The position numbers and the translations under genes are program-made. Shown piece after piece: positions 26,863-34,654 of a stretch of 64,000 nt of DNA. Numbering within the stretch: position 1 is the stretch's first letter; each line of letters opens with the position of its first letter. The stretch is taken from the NCBI GenBank assembly GCA_029882535.1, contig JAOUKM010000003.1, positions 1-64,000 on the forward strand, read 5' to 3'. A model generated the notes under the pieces. It was not told the origin of the DNA, made no database searches, and was given only the letters and a program-made list of their open reading frames with translations. This DNA is from Candidatus Bathyarchaeota archaeon. GTDB taxonomy: Archaea; Thermoproteota; Bathyarchaeia; Bathyarchaeales; SOJC01.

Positions 26863-26913
26863 GCTCGAAAAATTTAGATAGTTTATTTAGATGCTCTTCT
26901 ATACTAGTCAGTT

Positions 26914-27231
26914 GTGGTTGAAATGGTTGAGCTACATAAGGTTAAGATTACAGTTTTGAGGCGTTTTCATCCATCTGAAGTTTTTGAGAAACCTCCTGCG
27001 ACATCGCATGCTCTTGAGGCTTGTGGACTGTTTAGGGATGGTCAGGAATTCATTGTTGAGAATCTGAGGATGCCTGAAGATTTCTGCACTTCCGCTTGGA
27101 TCTCTATGTATGGTAATATCCGGCTCTTGAGCTTTGGCGGAGATCTCCCATGGATCAAGGAGAAAGGTGTTGCCATTAATTGCTGCACCGACGGATTAAG
27201 ACCAGTTATATTCAAACTTGAACGCGTCTAG
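26914..27231 (+). CDS. TIGR04076-type small protein, second copy
   Basis: A 105-residue paralogue of the protein at 25770-26087. Shared parts are HKVKITVLRRF at the start, ACGLFRDGQEFIVE, the aromatic middle (FCTSAWISMYGNI) and the end CCTDGLRPVIFKLERV. The start is GTG 26914 or ATG 26923. It differs in losing the first W of the middle motif. No function is known for the family. The two copies flank the LysE-type exporter, suggesting one duplicated unit. Confidence 0.75.
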   Translation: MVEMVELHKVKITVLRRFHPSEVFEKPPATSHALEACGLFRDGQEFIVENLRMPEDFCTSAWISMYGNIRLLSFGGDLPWIKEKGVAINCCTDGLRPVIFKLERV

Positions 27232-27517
27232 TCACTCGTGCTTTTTGAAGAGTGATTCCGTTGTGTGAGCATTCATAAAAGAAGCATGTCGTTATCCACA
27301 AAAAGGGGGTCGTGAGCACGCGCGTTTCTGAAATGATGGAAAAACCTATCAAAAAGCTGTCAAAATCCTGTCATTCCTCAAAAATGCAGAAAGGCTGGCG
27401 CGCGCCAAAAATAAACATTGGAAAATGCACGCATACGCCTTATTGAAGGCAAAGAAGCAAGCTTTAAAAATATGAAAAACTTCAGACCCCTAGAGATGCA
27501 GGTGTTAAAATCTGGGA

Positions 27518-28414
27518 ATGATTTTTGACATCAAGAGATATGCAATTCATGACGGTCCAGGCATTCGTACAACAGTTTTTTTTAAAGGTTGCCCATTGAA
27601 CTGCCTATGGTGTCATAATCCTGAAGGGAAAGCGAGAGAACAGGAATTTATGTGGTGGGAAGAAAAGTGCATAGGTTGTAGAGATTGTCAGAACGAATGC
27701 ACTAAAAGCGCTATATCTTTTTCAAATAATTCCTTACTTTTAGATCAAGGAAAATGTAATCTTTGCGGAGCTTGTGTGGAAGCCTGTTATTCGCAAGCTT
27801 TGAGACTTGTTGGGCGAAAAATGACGGTAACTCAAGTGATGAAAGAAATTGAAAAGGACATGGTTTTTTACGATGAATCCGAAGGCGGAGTAACTTTTTC
27901 CGGAGGGGAACCGCTAATGCAATCAAATTTTCTACATAGTCTTCTAAAAGCCTGCGAGAAACTAGAAATCCATACAGCCGTGGATACTTGTGGACATGTA
28001 AACTCAGATCCCCTTTTAAAGATCAGCAAACATGTGGATTTGTTCTTATATGACCTTAAAGTAATCAATGACAAAAAACACAAAAAAATTACAGGTGTAT
28101 CAAACAAACTTATCTTGGAAAACCTGAAAAAACTTTCACATAATGGACAGAAGATAATTGTGCATTTTCCGCTCATTCCAAGCATAAATGACGATGAACA
28201 GGACATAGTAGAACTTGGTACATTTGTTTCTTCGCTTAAAAATGTAAAAGACTTAAGCATCCTCCCTTATCACAAAGCTGGGATTGAAAAATCTAAGCGA
28301 TTGATGAAACCAACAGATATATTCTTCATGAGCCATTCTCCTTCTAGTGAAACATTAGCTGAAATTAAGAAAAAATTGGGAACTTTTGGGTTGAAAATCC
28401 AGATAGGAGGATAA
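27518..28414 (+). CDS. glycyl-radical enzyme activase (PflA family, radical SAM)
   Basis: A 298-residue radical SAM enzyme that generates the glycyl radical on the enzyme encoded next. The radical SAM cluster is C25-x3-C29-x2-C32 (GCPLNCLWCH). An inserted ferredoxin-like part holds two further clusters (CIGCRDCQNEC and CNLCGACVEAC). The SAM-binding GGE motif is FSGGEPL. The double ferredoxin insert is normal for activases of glycerol-dehydratase-like and X-succinate-synthase-like enzymes and absent from simple PflA. The gene ends 4 bases before the partner start, with a good ribosome-binding site between. Anaerobic and oxygen-sensitive by nature. Confidence 0.95.
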   Translation: MIFDIKRYAIHDGPGIRTTVFFKGCPLNCLWCHNPEGKAREQEFMWWEEKCIGCRDCQNECTKSAISFSNNSLLLDQGKCNLCGACVEACYSQALRLVGRKMTVTQVMKEIEKDMVFYDESEGGVTFSGGEPLMQSNFLHSLLKACEKLEIHTAVDTCGHVNSDPLLKISKHVDLFLYDLKVINDKKHKKITGVSNKLILENLKKLSHNGQKIIVHFPLIPSINDDEQDIVELGTFVSSLKNVKDLSILPYHKAGIEKSKRLMKPTDIFFMSHSPSSETLAEIKKKLGTFGLKIQIGG

Positions 28415-28418
28415 CAAT

Positions 28419-30785
28419 ATGATGTCAAAAAGGGTCAAACGCCTGAGAGAGCAAAGCGTTAACACAAAACCCTACATCTCCGCCGAAAGAGCCGAATTGC
28501 TTACAGACTTCTATCGAAGCGGTGCTGCAGACGGAGTTTCCACTCCTATAGCTCGTGCCTTAGTCTTCAAATATTTGCTGGAAAACAAGACGATATGTAT
28601 TAATGAAGGCGAGCTGATTATAGGAGAGCGCGGACCCGCGCCAAAAGCCACTCCTACCTATCCGGAATTGTGCAATCATACAATTGAAGATCTGGAAAAG
28701 CTGAACTCAAGAAAAAGGACTCCTTTCCTCGTAAGCGAAGACGATAAAAGAATCTACTGCGAAAAAATCATTCCCTTCTGGAAAGGCAAAACCATGCGTG
28801 AACGAGTTTTCTCAGCAATGTCTAAGGAGTGGAAGTATGCATTTAATTCCGGTGTGTTTACAGAATTTATGGAGCAAAGAGCACCTGGACATGCTATTTT
28901 GGACAACAAAATCTATCATAAGGGCTTGCTTGATTTTAGACAAGAAATAAAGAATAGATTAGATAATTTAGATTATTTTAGGGATCCTGATGCTTACGCA
29001 AAAGAACAGGAACTTAAGGCGATGGAAATAGCTGCAGATGCGTTAATCATCTTTGCAAAGCGCCACTCTAAAAAAGCAAGAGAGCTTGCAGAAGTGGAGA
29101 AAGATCCACAGCGGAAAGTGGAACTTGAGAAAATCGCTGACGTTTGCTCGCATGTTCCAGCTCATCTGCCCAGAGATTTTTGGGAAGCCTTACAGATTTA
29201 CTGGTTTGTCCATCTGGGCGTGATAACCGAACTTAATGTCTGGGATTCCTTCAATCCAGGGCGCCTTGACCAGCACCTATATCCTTTTTACAAAAAAGAT
29301 CTGGAAGAAGGAAAGCTTTCAAAAGAGTTCGCAAAAGAATTGCTGCAATGTTTCTGGATCAAGTTTAACAATCAACCAGCGCCCCCTAAAGTGGATATAA
29401 CTGAGAAGCAGAGCAGCACCTATCAGGATTTCGCCTTGATCAATGTTGGTGGCTTGAAGGAAGACGGAACAGACGCTGTCAACGAGCTCTCCTACCTCAT
29501 ACTAGATGTATTAGAAGAGATGCGGTTAATTCAGCCGAGTGGATGCATTCAACTTAGCAGCAAGAACTTAGACCGATTTTTAAAGAAAGGTATTGAAGTT
29601 GTCAAAGCTGGTTTTGGGCAACCCTCAATCTTCAATACCGACGTGATCATTCAAGAATTTCTCCGTGCTGGAAAATCAATGAAAGATGCAAGAGCCGGAG
29701 GCCCAAGTGGCTGCGTTACAATCAGTGTCTTCGGAAAAGAAAGTTGCACCTTAACCGGTTATTGCAATTGGCCAAAGATTTTTGAGCTAACCTTGAATAA
29801 TGGGGTTGACCCACAGACTGGGAAGCAAATCGGTCTGCAAACGGGAGACCCCTCCAACTTTGCTTCCTTTGACGAGCTAATGGAGGCTTACAAAAAACAA
29901 CTCAAATATTTCGTAGACCTCAAGATTAAAGGCAATAATATTATTGAAAGACTATATGCTGATTATATGCCCACTCCATTAATGTCACTACTGTTTGATG
30001 ATTGTATAGCAAAAGCAAAAGATTACCACGACGGAGGGCCACGATATAATTCGACATACATTCAAGGTGTCGGAATTGGAACCTTGACGGACTCGCTTTC
30101 CGCAGTGAAATATCACGTGTTCGACACAAAGAAGTTAACGATGGAACAACTGCTCAGCTCGCTCAGAAATAACTTTGAAGCATCCGAAAAAATCCGACAG
30201 ATGCTGCTGAACAAAACCCCAAAGTATGGCAATGATAACGACTATGCAGACAACATCGCCCGAGCAGTCTTTGACGCGTATTTTGAAGTGTTGGATGGGC
30301 GACCGAATACAAAAGGAGGAGAGTATCGAGTCAACTTGTTACCTACTACGGTCCATATTTATTTTGGGCGGGTTACAGGTGCAACGCCAGATGGACGAAA
30401 GGCTGGAGAACCGCTTTCCGATGGCATTTCACCCAGTCAGGGAGCAGACAAAAATGGTCCTACTGCCGTGATCAAATCGGTTGCCAAGATAGATCATGTC
30501 AAAACTGGTGGAACTCTTCTCAATCAGAAATTTATGCCCCAATTGCTAGCTGATAAAGCAGGCACAGATAAGTTGGCGCATTTGGTGCGGACTTACTTCA
30601 AGCTGGGGGGACACCATATCCAATTTAATGTGGTAGATGCGAAGACTCTTGAAGAAGCGCAGAGAAATCCAGAGAAATATAGAAACCTCATAGTTCGCGT
30701 GGCAGGCTATAGCGATTATTTTGTTGATATAGGCAAAGAATTACAGGATGAAATCATCGCAAGGACGGAACATCGGAGTTTTTGA
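28419..30785 (+). CDS. glycyl-radical enzyme (PFL-like), substrate unknown
   Basis: A 788-residue glycyl-radical enzyme. The radical glycine is G763 in RVAGYSDYFVDIGKELQDEI, and the thiyl cysteine is C432 in GGPSGCVTISVFGKES. The length and the LTGY...PKIFELTLNNG segment fit the PflD, dehydratase and lyase branch rather than pyruvate formate-lyase, which has two adjacent Cys. The dehydratases and choline lyase carry Glu two residues after the Cys (GCVE); here it is Thr434. The reaction is therefore not a simple match to those. It could be a C-C bond lyase or synthase; this is inference. GGAGG precedes the ATG, and it is an operon with its activase. Confidence 0.93.
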   Translation: MMSKRVKRLREQSVNTKPYISAERAELLTDFYRSGAADGVSTPIARALVFKYLLENKTICINEGELIIGERGPAPKATPTYPELCNHTIEDLEKLNSRKRTPFLVSEDDKRIYCEKIIPFWKGKTMRERVFSAMSKEWKYAFNSGVFTEFMEQRAPGHAILDNKIYHKGLLDFRQEIKNRLDNLDYFRDPDAYAKEQELKAMEIAADALIIFAKRHSKKARELAEVEKDPQRKVELEKIADVCSHVPAHLPRDFWEALQIYWFVHLGVITELNVWDSFNPGRLDQHLYPFYKKDLEEGKLSKEFAKELLQCFWIKFNNQPAPPKVDITEKQSSTYQDFALINVGGLKEDGTDAVNELSYLILDVLEEMRLIQPSGCIQLSSKNLDRFLKKGIEVVKAGFGQPSIFNTDVIIQEFLRAGKSMKDARAGGPSGCVTISVFGKESCTLTGYCNWPKIFELTLNNGVDPQTGKQIGLQTGDPSNFASFDELMEAYKKQLKYFVDLKIKGNNIIERLYADYMPTPLMSLLFDDCIAKAKDYHDGGPRYNSTYIQGVGIGTLTDSLSAVKYHVFDTKKLTMEQLLSSLRNNFEASEKIRQMLLNKTPKYGNDNDYADNIARAVFDAYFEVLDGRPNTKGGEYRVNLLPTTVHIYFGRVTGATPDGRKAGEPLSDGISPSQGADKNGPTAVIKSVAKIDHVKTGGTLLNQKFMPQLLADKAGTDKLAHLVRTYFKLGGHHIQFNVVDAKTLEEAQRNPEKYRNLIVRVAGYSDYFVDIGKELQDEIIARTEHRSF

Positions 30786-30856
30786 CTTAGTTTTTTGTAG
30801 AAGATTTATTATAGAAAATCTCTCCCCGCTTCTTTGATAACTTCAATGTATGTGTG

Positions 30857-30900
30857 CAGAAAAATGGGGATTTGCGGGTGATATCTCCACTGCACGTAGG
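30857..30900 (-). repeat. TGGAGATATC element, well-kept copy
   Basis: On the minus strand: TGGAGATATCACCCGCAAAT then CCCCATTTTT. Closest to the consensus together with 35475-35512 and 46753-46786. It lies after the glycyl-radical enzyme gene. Confidence 0.7.
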
Positions 30901-30940
30901 TAAAATTACTGCCTGTTACAGTTTTAGCTTAACAATCCAA

Positions 30941-31003
30941 GTAAAAATGGGGATTTCGGTATAAATTACAGTTTTGGAACGGTAACTCCCGGGCTACCAA
31001 CAG
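30941..31003 (-). repeat. element tail joined to tRNA-Gln 3' end
   Basis: On the minus strand it starts with the antisense tRNA-Gln end GGTAGCCCGGGAG and ends with the element tail GAAATCCCCATTTTTAC; the middle core is lost. On the + strand CTCCCGGGCTACCAAC (30986-31001) is identical to 16344-16359 at the tRNA-Gln gene, a third relic of that locus. Confidence 0.65.
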
Positions 31004-31018
31004 ACCCTAGAAACCTTT

Positions 31019-31462
31019 TTAAAAGGAATTAAAATGTTGAAGCTTTTCTCTGTTCCTTTCAAAGAACTCTCTAAAAACCCTTGTCAAATCATATTTTTCT
31101 ACTTCACTTAAAGAAACCCAGTGTACTTCTAAGGCATCACTTCCTGCGTGAGGACTGCCTCCTTTTAAGCGAACAAAGAAGTCGAGAATGACGAAGTGGT
31201 AGCGCAATTTACCTTTTTCATCTGGCTCTAAGTTATCTACGACATCGATTAAACTGTGAACCTCTACATCGAGGTTGCTTTCTTCTTTTACTTCCCGAAC
31301 TACTGTGTTTCGCACTGTTTCGCCAAGTTCAACAAGACCGCCTGGGATGCTCCATTTATTTTTTCCTGGTTCAGACCCTCGTTTAGCTAAGAGAATTTTG
31401 CCGTTGCAGATTATGACTGCGCCTACGCCTACAGTGGGTTGGGTTGGATATTCACGTTTCAA
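31019..31462 (-). CDS. NUDIX hydrolase
   Basis: A 147-residue phosphohydrolase. The Nudix box is complete: GGLVELGETVRNTVVREVKE with the following ESNLDV, matching Gx5Ex7REUxEExGU except that the final Gly is Asn. The fold start VGVGAVIICNGKILLAKRG is typical. It resembles ADP-ribose or 8-oxo-dGTP hydrolases, but the specificity is not visible. It is transcribed toward the glycyl-radical region and is the first ordinary gene after the putative island. Confidence 0.92.
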   Translation of the reverse strand: MKREYPTQPTVGVGAVIICNGKILLAKRGSEPGKNKWSIPGGLVELGETVRNTVVREVKEESNLDVEVHSLIDVVDNLEPDEKGKLRYHFVILDFFVRLKGGSPHAGSDALEVHWVSLSEVEKYDLTRVFREFFERNREKLQHFNSF

Positions 31463-31531
31463 ATGGTCTCTCCTACCGGTAGTTTTTCACCGTCTTTGTT
31501 GTCAACATTTTTTCAGGAAACTTAAGTATGA

Positions 31532-31623
31532 TGGGCCCGGGGCGATTTGAACGCCCGACCAACAGGTTTCTCGTCCGTGGCGATTATGAGCCTGTCGCTC
31601 TGACCGTGCTGAGCTACGGGCCC
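31532..31623 (-). tRNA. tRNA-Met (anticodon CAU), with intron
   Basis: On the minus strand the acceptor is GGGCCCG/CGGGCCC, discriminator A, no encoded CCA. The anticodon stem ACAGG/CCTGT encloses the loop CTCATAA, interrupted after position 37 by a 17-base intron (31568-31584), the usual archaeal site. The body matches elongator tRNA-Met rather than the initiator. T arm GGGCG-TTCAAAT-CGCCC. Confidence 0.92.
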
Positions 31624-31654
31624 TCCTTCTCTATGTTGTAGAGTAGCAGTGAAA

Positions 31655-31906
31655 TTAAGGTTTTCCAGTTTTTCTAGTCGAACCAAGCAAGATGCCTAAG
31701 CCGAAACTGAAGAAGGCTATGGAGAAGGTTTCGTGGTGGATGTCTGCTATTTCGAACCAGATGCCATAGAAAATGTATTGGTGTGCGAGTATTAGAAATC
31801 CTATGGAAAGGCAGATGTAGGCAAGGAGCTGCGTTAGTTTGGGCATTTTTGGTTCAGGTTGTTGTTTTTTGGGGTATGAAGATTTAAATATTCCTAGTTT
31901 TGTCAA
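31655..31906 (-). CDS. hypothetical small membrane protein
   Basis: An 83-residue protein with two likely membrane helices (LLAYICLSIGFLILAHQYIF and TFSIAFFSFGLGILLG) joined by a short loop with His and Asp, and a basic Pro-rich N-terminus. No family is recognised. It lies between two tRNA genes and is transcribed in the same direction as tRNA-Met. The short basic tails suggest both ends are cytoplasmic. Confidence 0.6.
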   Translation of the reverse strand: MTKLGIFKSSYPKKQQPEPKMPKLTQLLAYICLSIGFLILAHQYIFYGIWFEIADIHHETFSIAFFSFGLGILLGSTRKTGKP

Positions 31907-31921
31907 GTTAGACGTTGTGTT

Positions 31922-32025
31922 GCCGCCGTAGCTCAGTCCGGTAGAGCAGCTGTCTCTGGTAGTGGTTTTATCAGGGGCTGAGGCTGTTAACCAGTCGGTC
32001 GTAGGTTCGAGTCCTACCGGCGGCG
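31922..32025 (+). tRNA. tRNA-Asn (anticodon GUU), with non-canonical intron
   Basis: Acceptor GCCGCCG (31922-31928) pairs CGGCGGC (32018-32024), discriminator G. The T arm is GTAGG-TTCGAGT-CCTAC. The anticodon loop is CTGTTAA. The 5' strand of the anticodon stem is split: GCTG at 31949-31952 is separated from the fifth base G31983 by about 30 bases, which must be removed to form GCTGG/CCAGT. So the intron lies inside the stem (position 30/31 or 29/30), not after position 37. Such sites are known in several archaeal groups. Confidence 0.88.
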
Positions 32026-32123
32026 CTTACACCATTATTTTCGCAAACCTGCGTCCGTGGCGATATGTTCATTCTGTTTTCTGAAGATTAGGGAAGCAAC
32101 ACTTCGTTCTTCCTTCTCTGACA

Positions 32124-32137
32124 TGACCAATTGGTCA
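32124..32137. promoter_or_regulatory. 14-base palindrome TGACCAATTGGTCA
   Basis: A perfect inverted repeat just past the stop of the membrane-protein gene at 32143. It shares the core CAATTG with the palindrome upstream of the same gene (32689-32704). Confidence 0.35.
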
Positions 32138-32142
32138 AAACG

Positions 32143-32613
32143 TTAGACTTCAGAAGAGGCATTTTGCTTGATGAATTTTTCTGCTTCAGCAATAAATTTG
32201 GATTTGCTCTCTTTCACACCACTGAGATTGAAGTAAGGAAAAAGGACGATAGTAAGTACAATTATAACTAGTAGTGCCAATTCATACAATGATTGTCCCT
32301 TTAGATAATTCGGAAGAAATATTGTCAGAAGTAAAGTTGTTGCCAACATCTCAAAAGCCAAAGTCATAATGTAGTATATCTTAAAGTCAAATAAGAAGCG
32401 AACACGACTACCTTTCTCTCTTGGTTCTATTAGAATTTTCGCATAGCCTACTGGTCTAAAACTTCTACCGACGAAGTAGGAACCAATCTTCAAAAGAATA
32501 AGTGATGGTTCTGCAAAAGATGAAATCTGCCATCTCCGTTTTCTGGAATAGAACCCGATGAGAAGACGATACACCTGCCTTGGTGGAATATTGGTTGAAA
32601 TAACAGTTGTCAA
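32143..32613 (-). CDS. hypothetical protein with two membrane segments
   Basis: An unrecognised 156-residue protein. The first 80 residues are soluble-type and beta-rich with basic residues (RLLIGFYSRKRRWQIS, then ILIEPREKGSRVRFLF). Two membrane helices follow (about 85-105 and 112-130). The C-terminal 25 residues are helical and charged (KESKSKFIAEAEKFIKQ). It stands alone and is flanked by palindromes sharing CAATTG on both sides. The layout resembles small START-like/PH-like membrane proteins, but I cannot assign it. Confidence 0.6.
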   Translation of the reverse strand: MTTVISTNIPPRQVYRLLIGFYSRKRRWQISSFAEPSLILLKIGSYFVGRSFRPVGYAKILIEPREKGSRVRFLFDFKIYYIMTLAFEMLATTLLLTIFLPNYLKGQSLYELALLVIIVLTIVLFPYFNLSGVKESKSKFIAEAEKFIKQNASSEV

Positions 32614-32688
32614 GTAAATACATCAAGCTCCTTTCAGCTTTCCCTTCTGACTAATTAATCAAACTTCGGTTTTCTAGCTCTTAAAATT

Positions 32689-32704
32689 TTAATCAATTGA
32701 TTAA
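32689..32704. promoter_or_regulatory. 16-base palindrome TTAATCAATTGATTAA
   Basis: Perfect inverted repeat about 76 bases before the start of the membrane-protein gene at 32613. A half-site TTGATTAATTAG (minus strand) lies nearby at 32651-32662. A possible operator. Confidence 0.35.
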
Positions 32705-32834
32705 TAGAAACGAGAAGAGAAAACAGAACTAGCGGTTCGCTCTTTTGAAGATTTTTGTTCCGTTGTGTTTGCAGATATATTCGAATGCATGCATGCGCCA
32801 CACATTCCATGAGATATGCTCGGATTTTAAGCAC

Positions 32835-34247
32835 CTATGTTGATGCGGACGTGCCTCGTGCATTTGCTTCCGACACATTTGCTCCTCGGTTGGTGGCAAC
32901 ATTCGCTTGGTGGTCTGGAATAATGTCTTCGACATTTCTCACAGCCTTGAAAGCGTAGCCCCCGAACCCTATGAGTATTCCACACAAACCAGCAATAACA
33001 AACATGAGCGCCATGCCTGCACCTGGACCTGTGCCAACTAACTGGTTGAACACAGGTTCTAAGCCCCCTCCTGCCATCATTCCTGGCTCAAAGAAATTGT
33101 CTGCCAGAGGGCCAGACAGCAACATGGCCACTGGAACGCTAATCTGTGCAATCAATGCTCGTGTCGCAAACACACGCCCCTGTACGTCCGGGGCGACCTT
33201 AGCCTGCCAGATCGCTTGATTGGAACCATTGATGATCGGAATGAAGAGTAAACTGATGAATGCAGCCAAAGGCCAGACATAAAGGTCGCGTCCAAGACCC
33301 ATCAAAACCATACCAAACATGCCGAATGCCATTCCAGCCAGTACTCCGTGTACCCTTCGTTTTGGACCGCCCCAAATGCTAAGCACCACACTACCCACGA
33401 CTCCGCCGATTCCCATGGTAGACTGGACAATTCCCAACACTGTTGCGTCGTTTCCAGTGCGGGCCAAGATCATCGGTGTTGAAACAGTATTTCCAAAGAC
33501 AGCAACCAGATTTATGCTAAAGAAGACTAGTTGGAGACCAAGCAAGCTGGGTCGTTTGAAGATGTAACGAAATCCGTAGACTGACTCTTTCCAGAGGCTT
33601 CCTCTGCTTTTGAGTCCCTCTTCAGTCACGACAGGCTGCGGAATGTGAACTACGAGCAAAGCGCCAATAGCGAACAAGAAAGTAACGATGTCAATCATCA
33701 AGATTCCACCTATGCCAATAGGCGAAACAATTAAGGCTGCTGCCAAGATCGGGGCAAAAATGCCAGACGCGAATTGAGCCGTAGAGAGCATACCACTAGC
33801 GCGTCCATACTGTTCTTTCGATATCATAGTGGTCACAGCTGCAGAATATGCTGGGAACTGGAAAGCCCCAAAAGCACTTGCAAAGGCTCCTGTTAGGTAC
33901 AAGTGCCAAATCTGAAGACTGCCGGCTGAGAACAACATAAGGATGACAGCCGTCGCCAGGACTGCTGCCAAATCGCTAAGCATCATCATAAGCTTTCGGT
34001 TCCAACGGTCCACTAATGCTCCTGCGACCGGGCTTACCAGTATAGTCGGGGCAAAGGCGAAAAAACCCACTAACGCCAAAGCTGTAGCCATTCCGGTAGT
34101 CAGATATGCCCAATAAGCGAGCGCAAAACCAGTCATAGCGGTGCCTAATAGTGAAACCAGCTGGCCAACCCAGACAACAGTGAAAGCTCTCATCCCAGTC
34201 GGCCGACCATGTGTCTTCGTAGAAGATTCCTCTGCCAATTGTATCAC
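32835..34247 (-). CDS. MFS transporter (MFS_3 / efflux type)
   Basis: A 470-residue transporter with about twelve membrane helices. Between helices 2 and 3 it has the MFS signature GALVDRWNRKLMMMLSD. The N-terminal half starts FTVVWVGQLVSLLGTAMTGF, typical of the MFS_3 (enterobactin-exporter-like) group. The substrate is unknown; drug or metabolite efflux is most likely by family. The C-terminal 35 residues are hydrophilic. It is alone on the minus strand. Confidence 0.9.
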   Translation of the reverse strand: MIQLAEESSTKTHGRPTGMRAFTVVWVGQLVSLLGTAMTGFALAYWAYLTTGMATALALVGFFAFAPTILVSPVAGALVDRWNRKLMMMLSDLAAVLATAVILMLFSAGSLQIWHLYLTGAFASAFGAFQFPAYSAAVTTMISKEQYGRASGMLSTAQFASGIFAPILAAALIVSPIGIGGILMIDIVTFLFAIGALLVVHIPQPVVTEEGLKSRGSLWKESVYGFRYIFKRPSLLGLQLVFFSINLVAVFGNTVSTPMILARTGNDATVLGIVQSTMGIGGVVGSVVLSIWGGPKRRVHGVLAGMAFGMFGMVLMGLGRDLYVWPLAAFISLLFIPIINGSNQAIWQAKVAPDVQGRVFATRALIAQISVPVAMLLSGPLADNFFEPGMMAGGGLEPVFNQLVGTGPGAGMALMFVIAGLCGILIGFGGYAFKAVRNVEDIIPDHQANVATNRGANVSEANARGTSAST

Positions 34248-34654
34248 CTTTTCTAGTGCCTTTAGTCAGCCAACGATATTTAACATCAGGTTTAACGCTT
34301 TAGGTCATTCACGCACTTGGGAAAGGTTTCAATTATGCGTTTGCGCATGCAGCAATAATATGTGCTTCATTTTATCATTTGATGTTTAGGAAAGATTCAA
34401 GGAAGATGAAGAGAAGAAACATATTGTCAACATTGAGAAATGTGGTGAGTACTCTAGGAGTTTCAATCAACTACTTCTCAATTAAAAGAAAATTCAAAGG
34501 ACGCTATAAAAAACGGAAATATAACCAACATCAAGAAGGCGAATGGCAAGAAGCATTAGAAAATATGGGGGCTTGCAGGGGTCGCTCCACAGTTGTGGGA
34601 GTTTCAAATCCTACCTCCAACGCAAGTACATTATGAGCTAAATTCAAAGGTGTA
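34248..34654. other. intergenic region with degenerate ORF and tRNA-like end
   Basis: An 85-codon frame (34379-34636) is rich in Lys/Arg and ends in the translation of a tRNA-like 3' end, so it is probably not a gene. A GTTTGCGCATGCAGC stretch lies near 34339. Nothing else is seen. Confidence 0.4.
34575..34622 (+). pseudogene. possible tRNA 3'-end remnant
   Basis: GGGAGTTTCAAATCCTACCT resembles a T arm and acceptor end but with an overlong T loop and imperfect stem. There is no anticodon arm. Weak on its own; it fits the other tRNA-end remnants in the window. Confidence 0.3.

Noticed and set aside
34379-34636. 85-codon basic frame
   Set aside because: Its end translates a tRNA-like T arm; the Lys/Arg content is that of A-rich spacer DNA.
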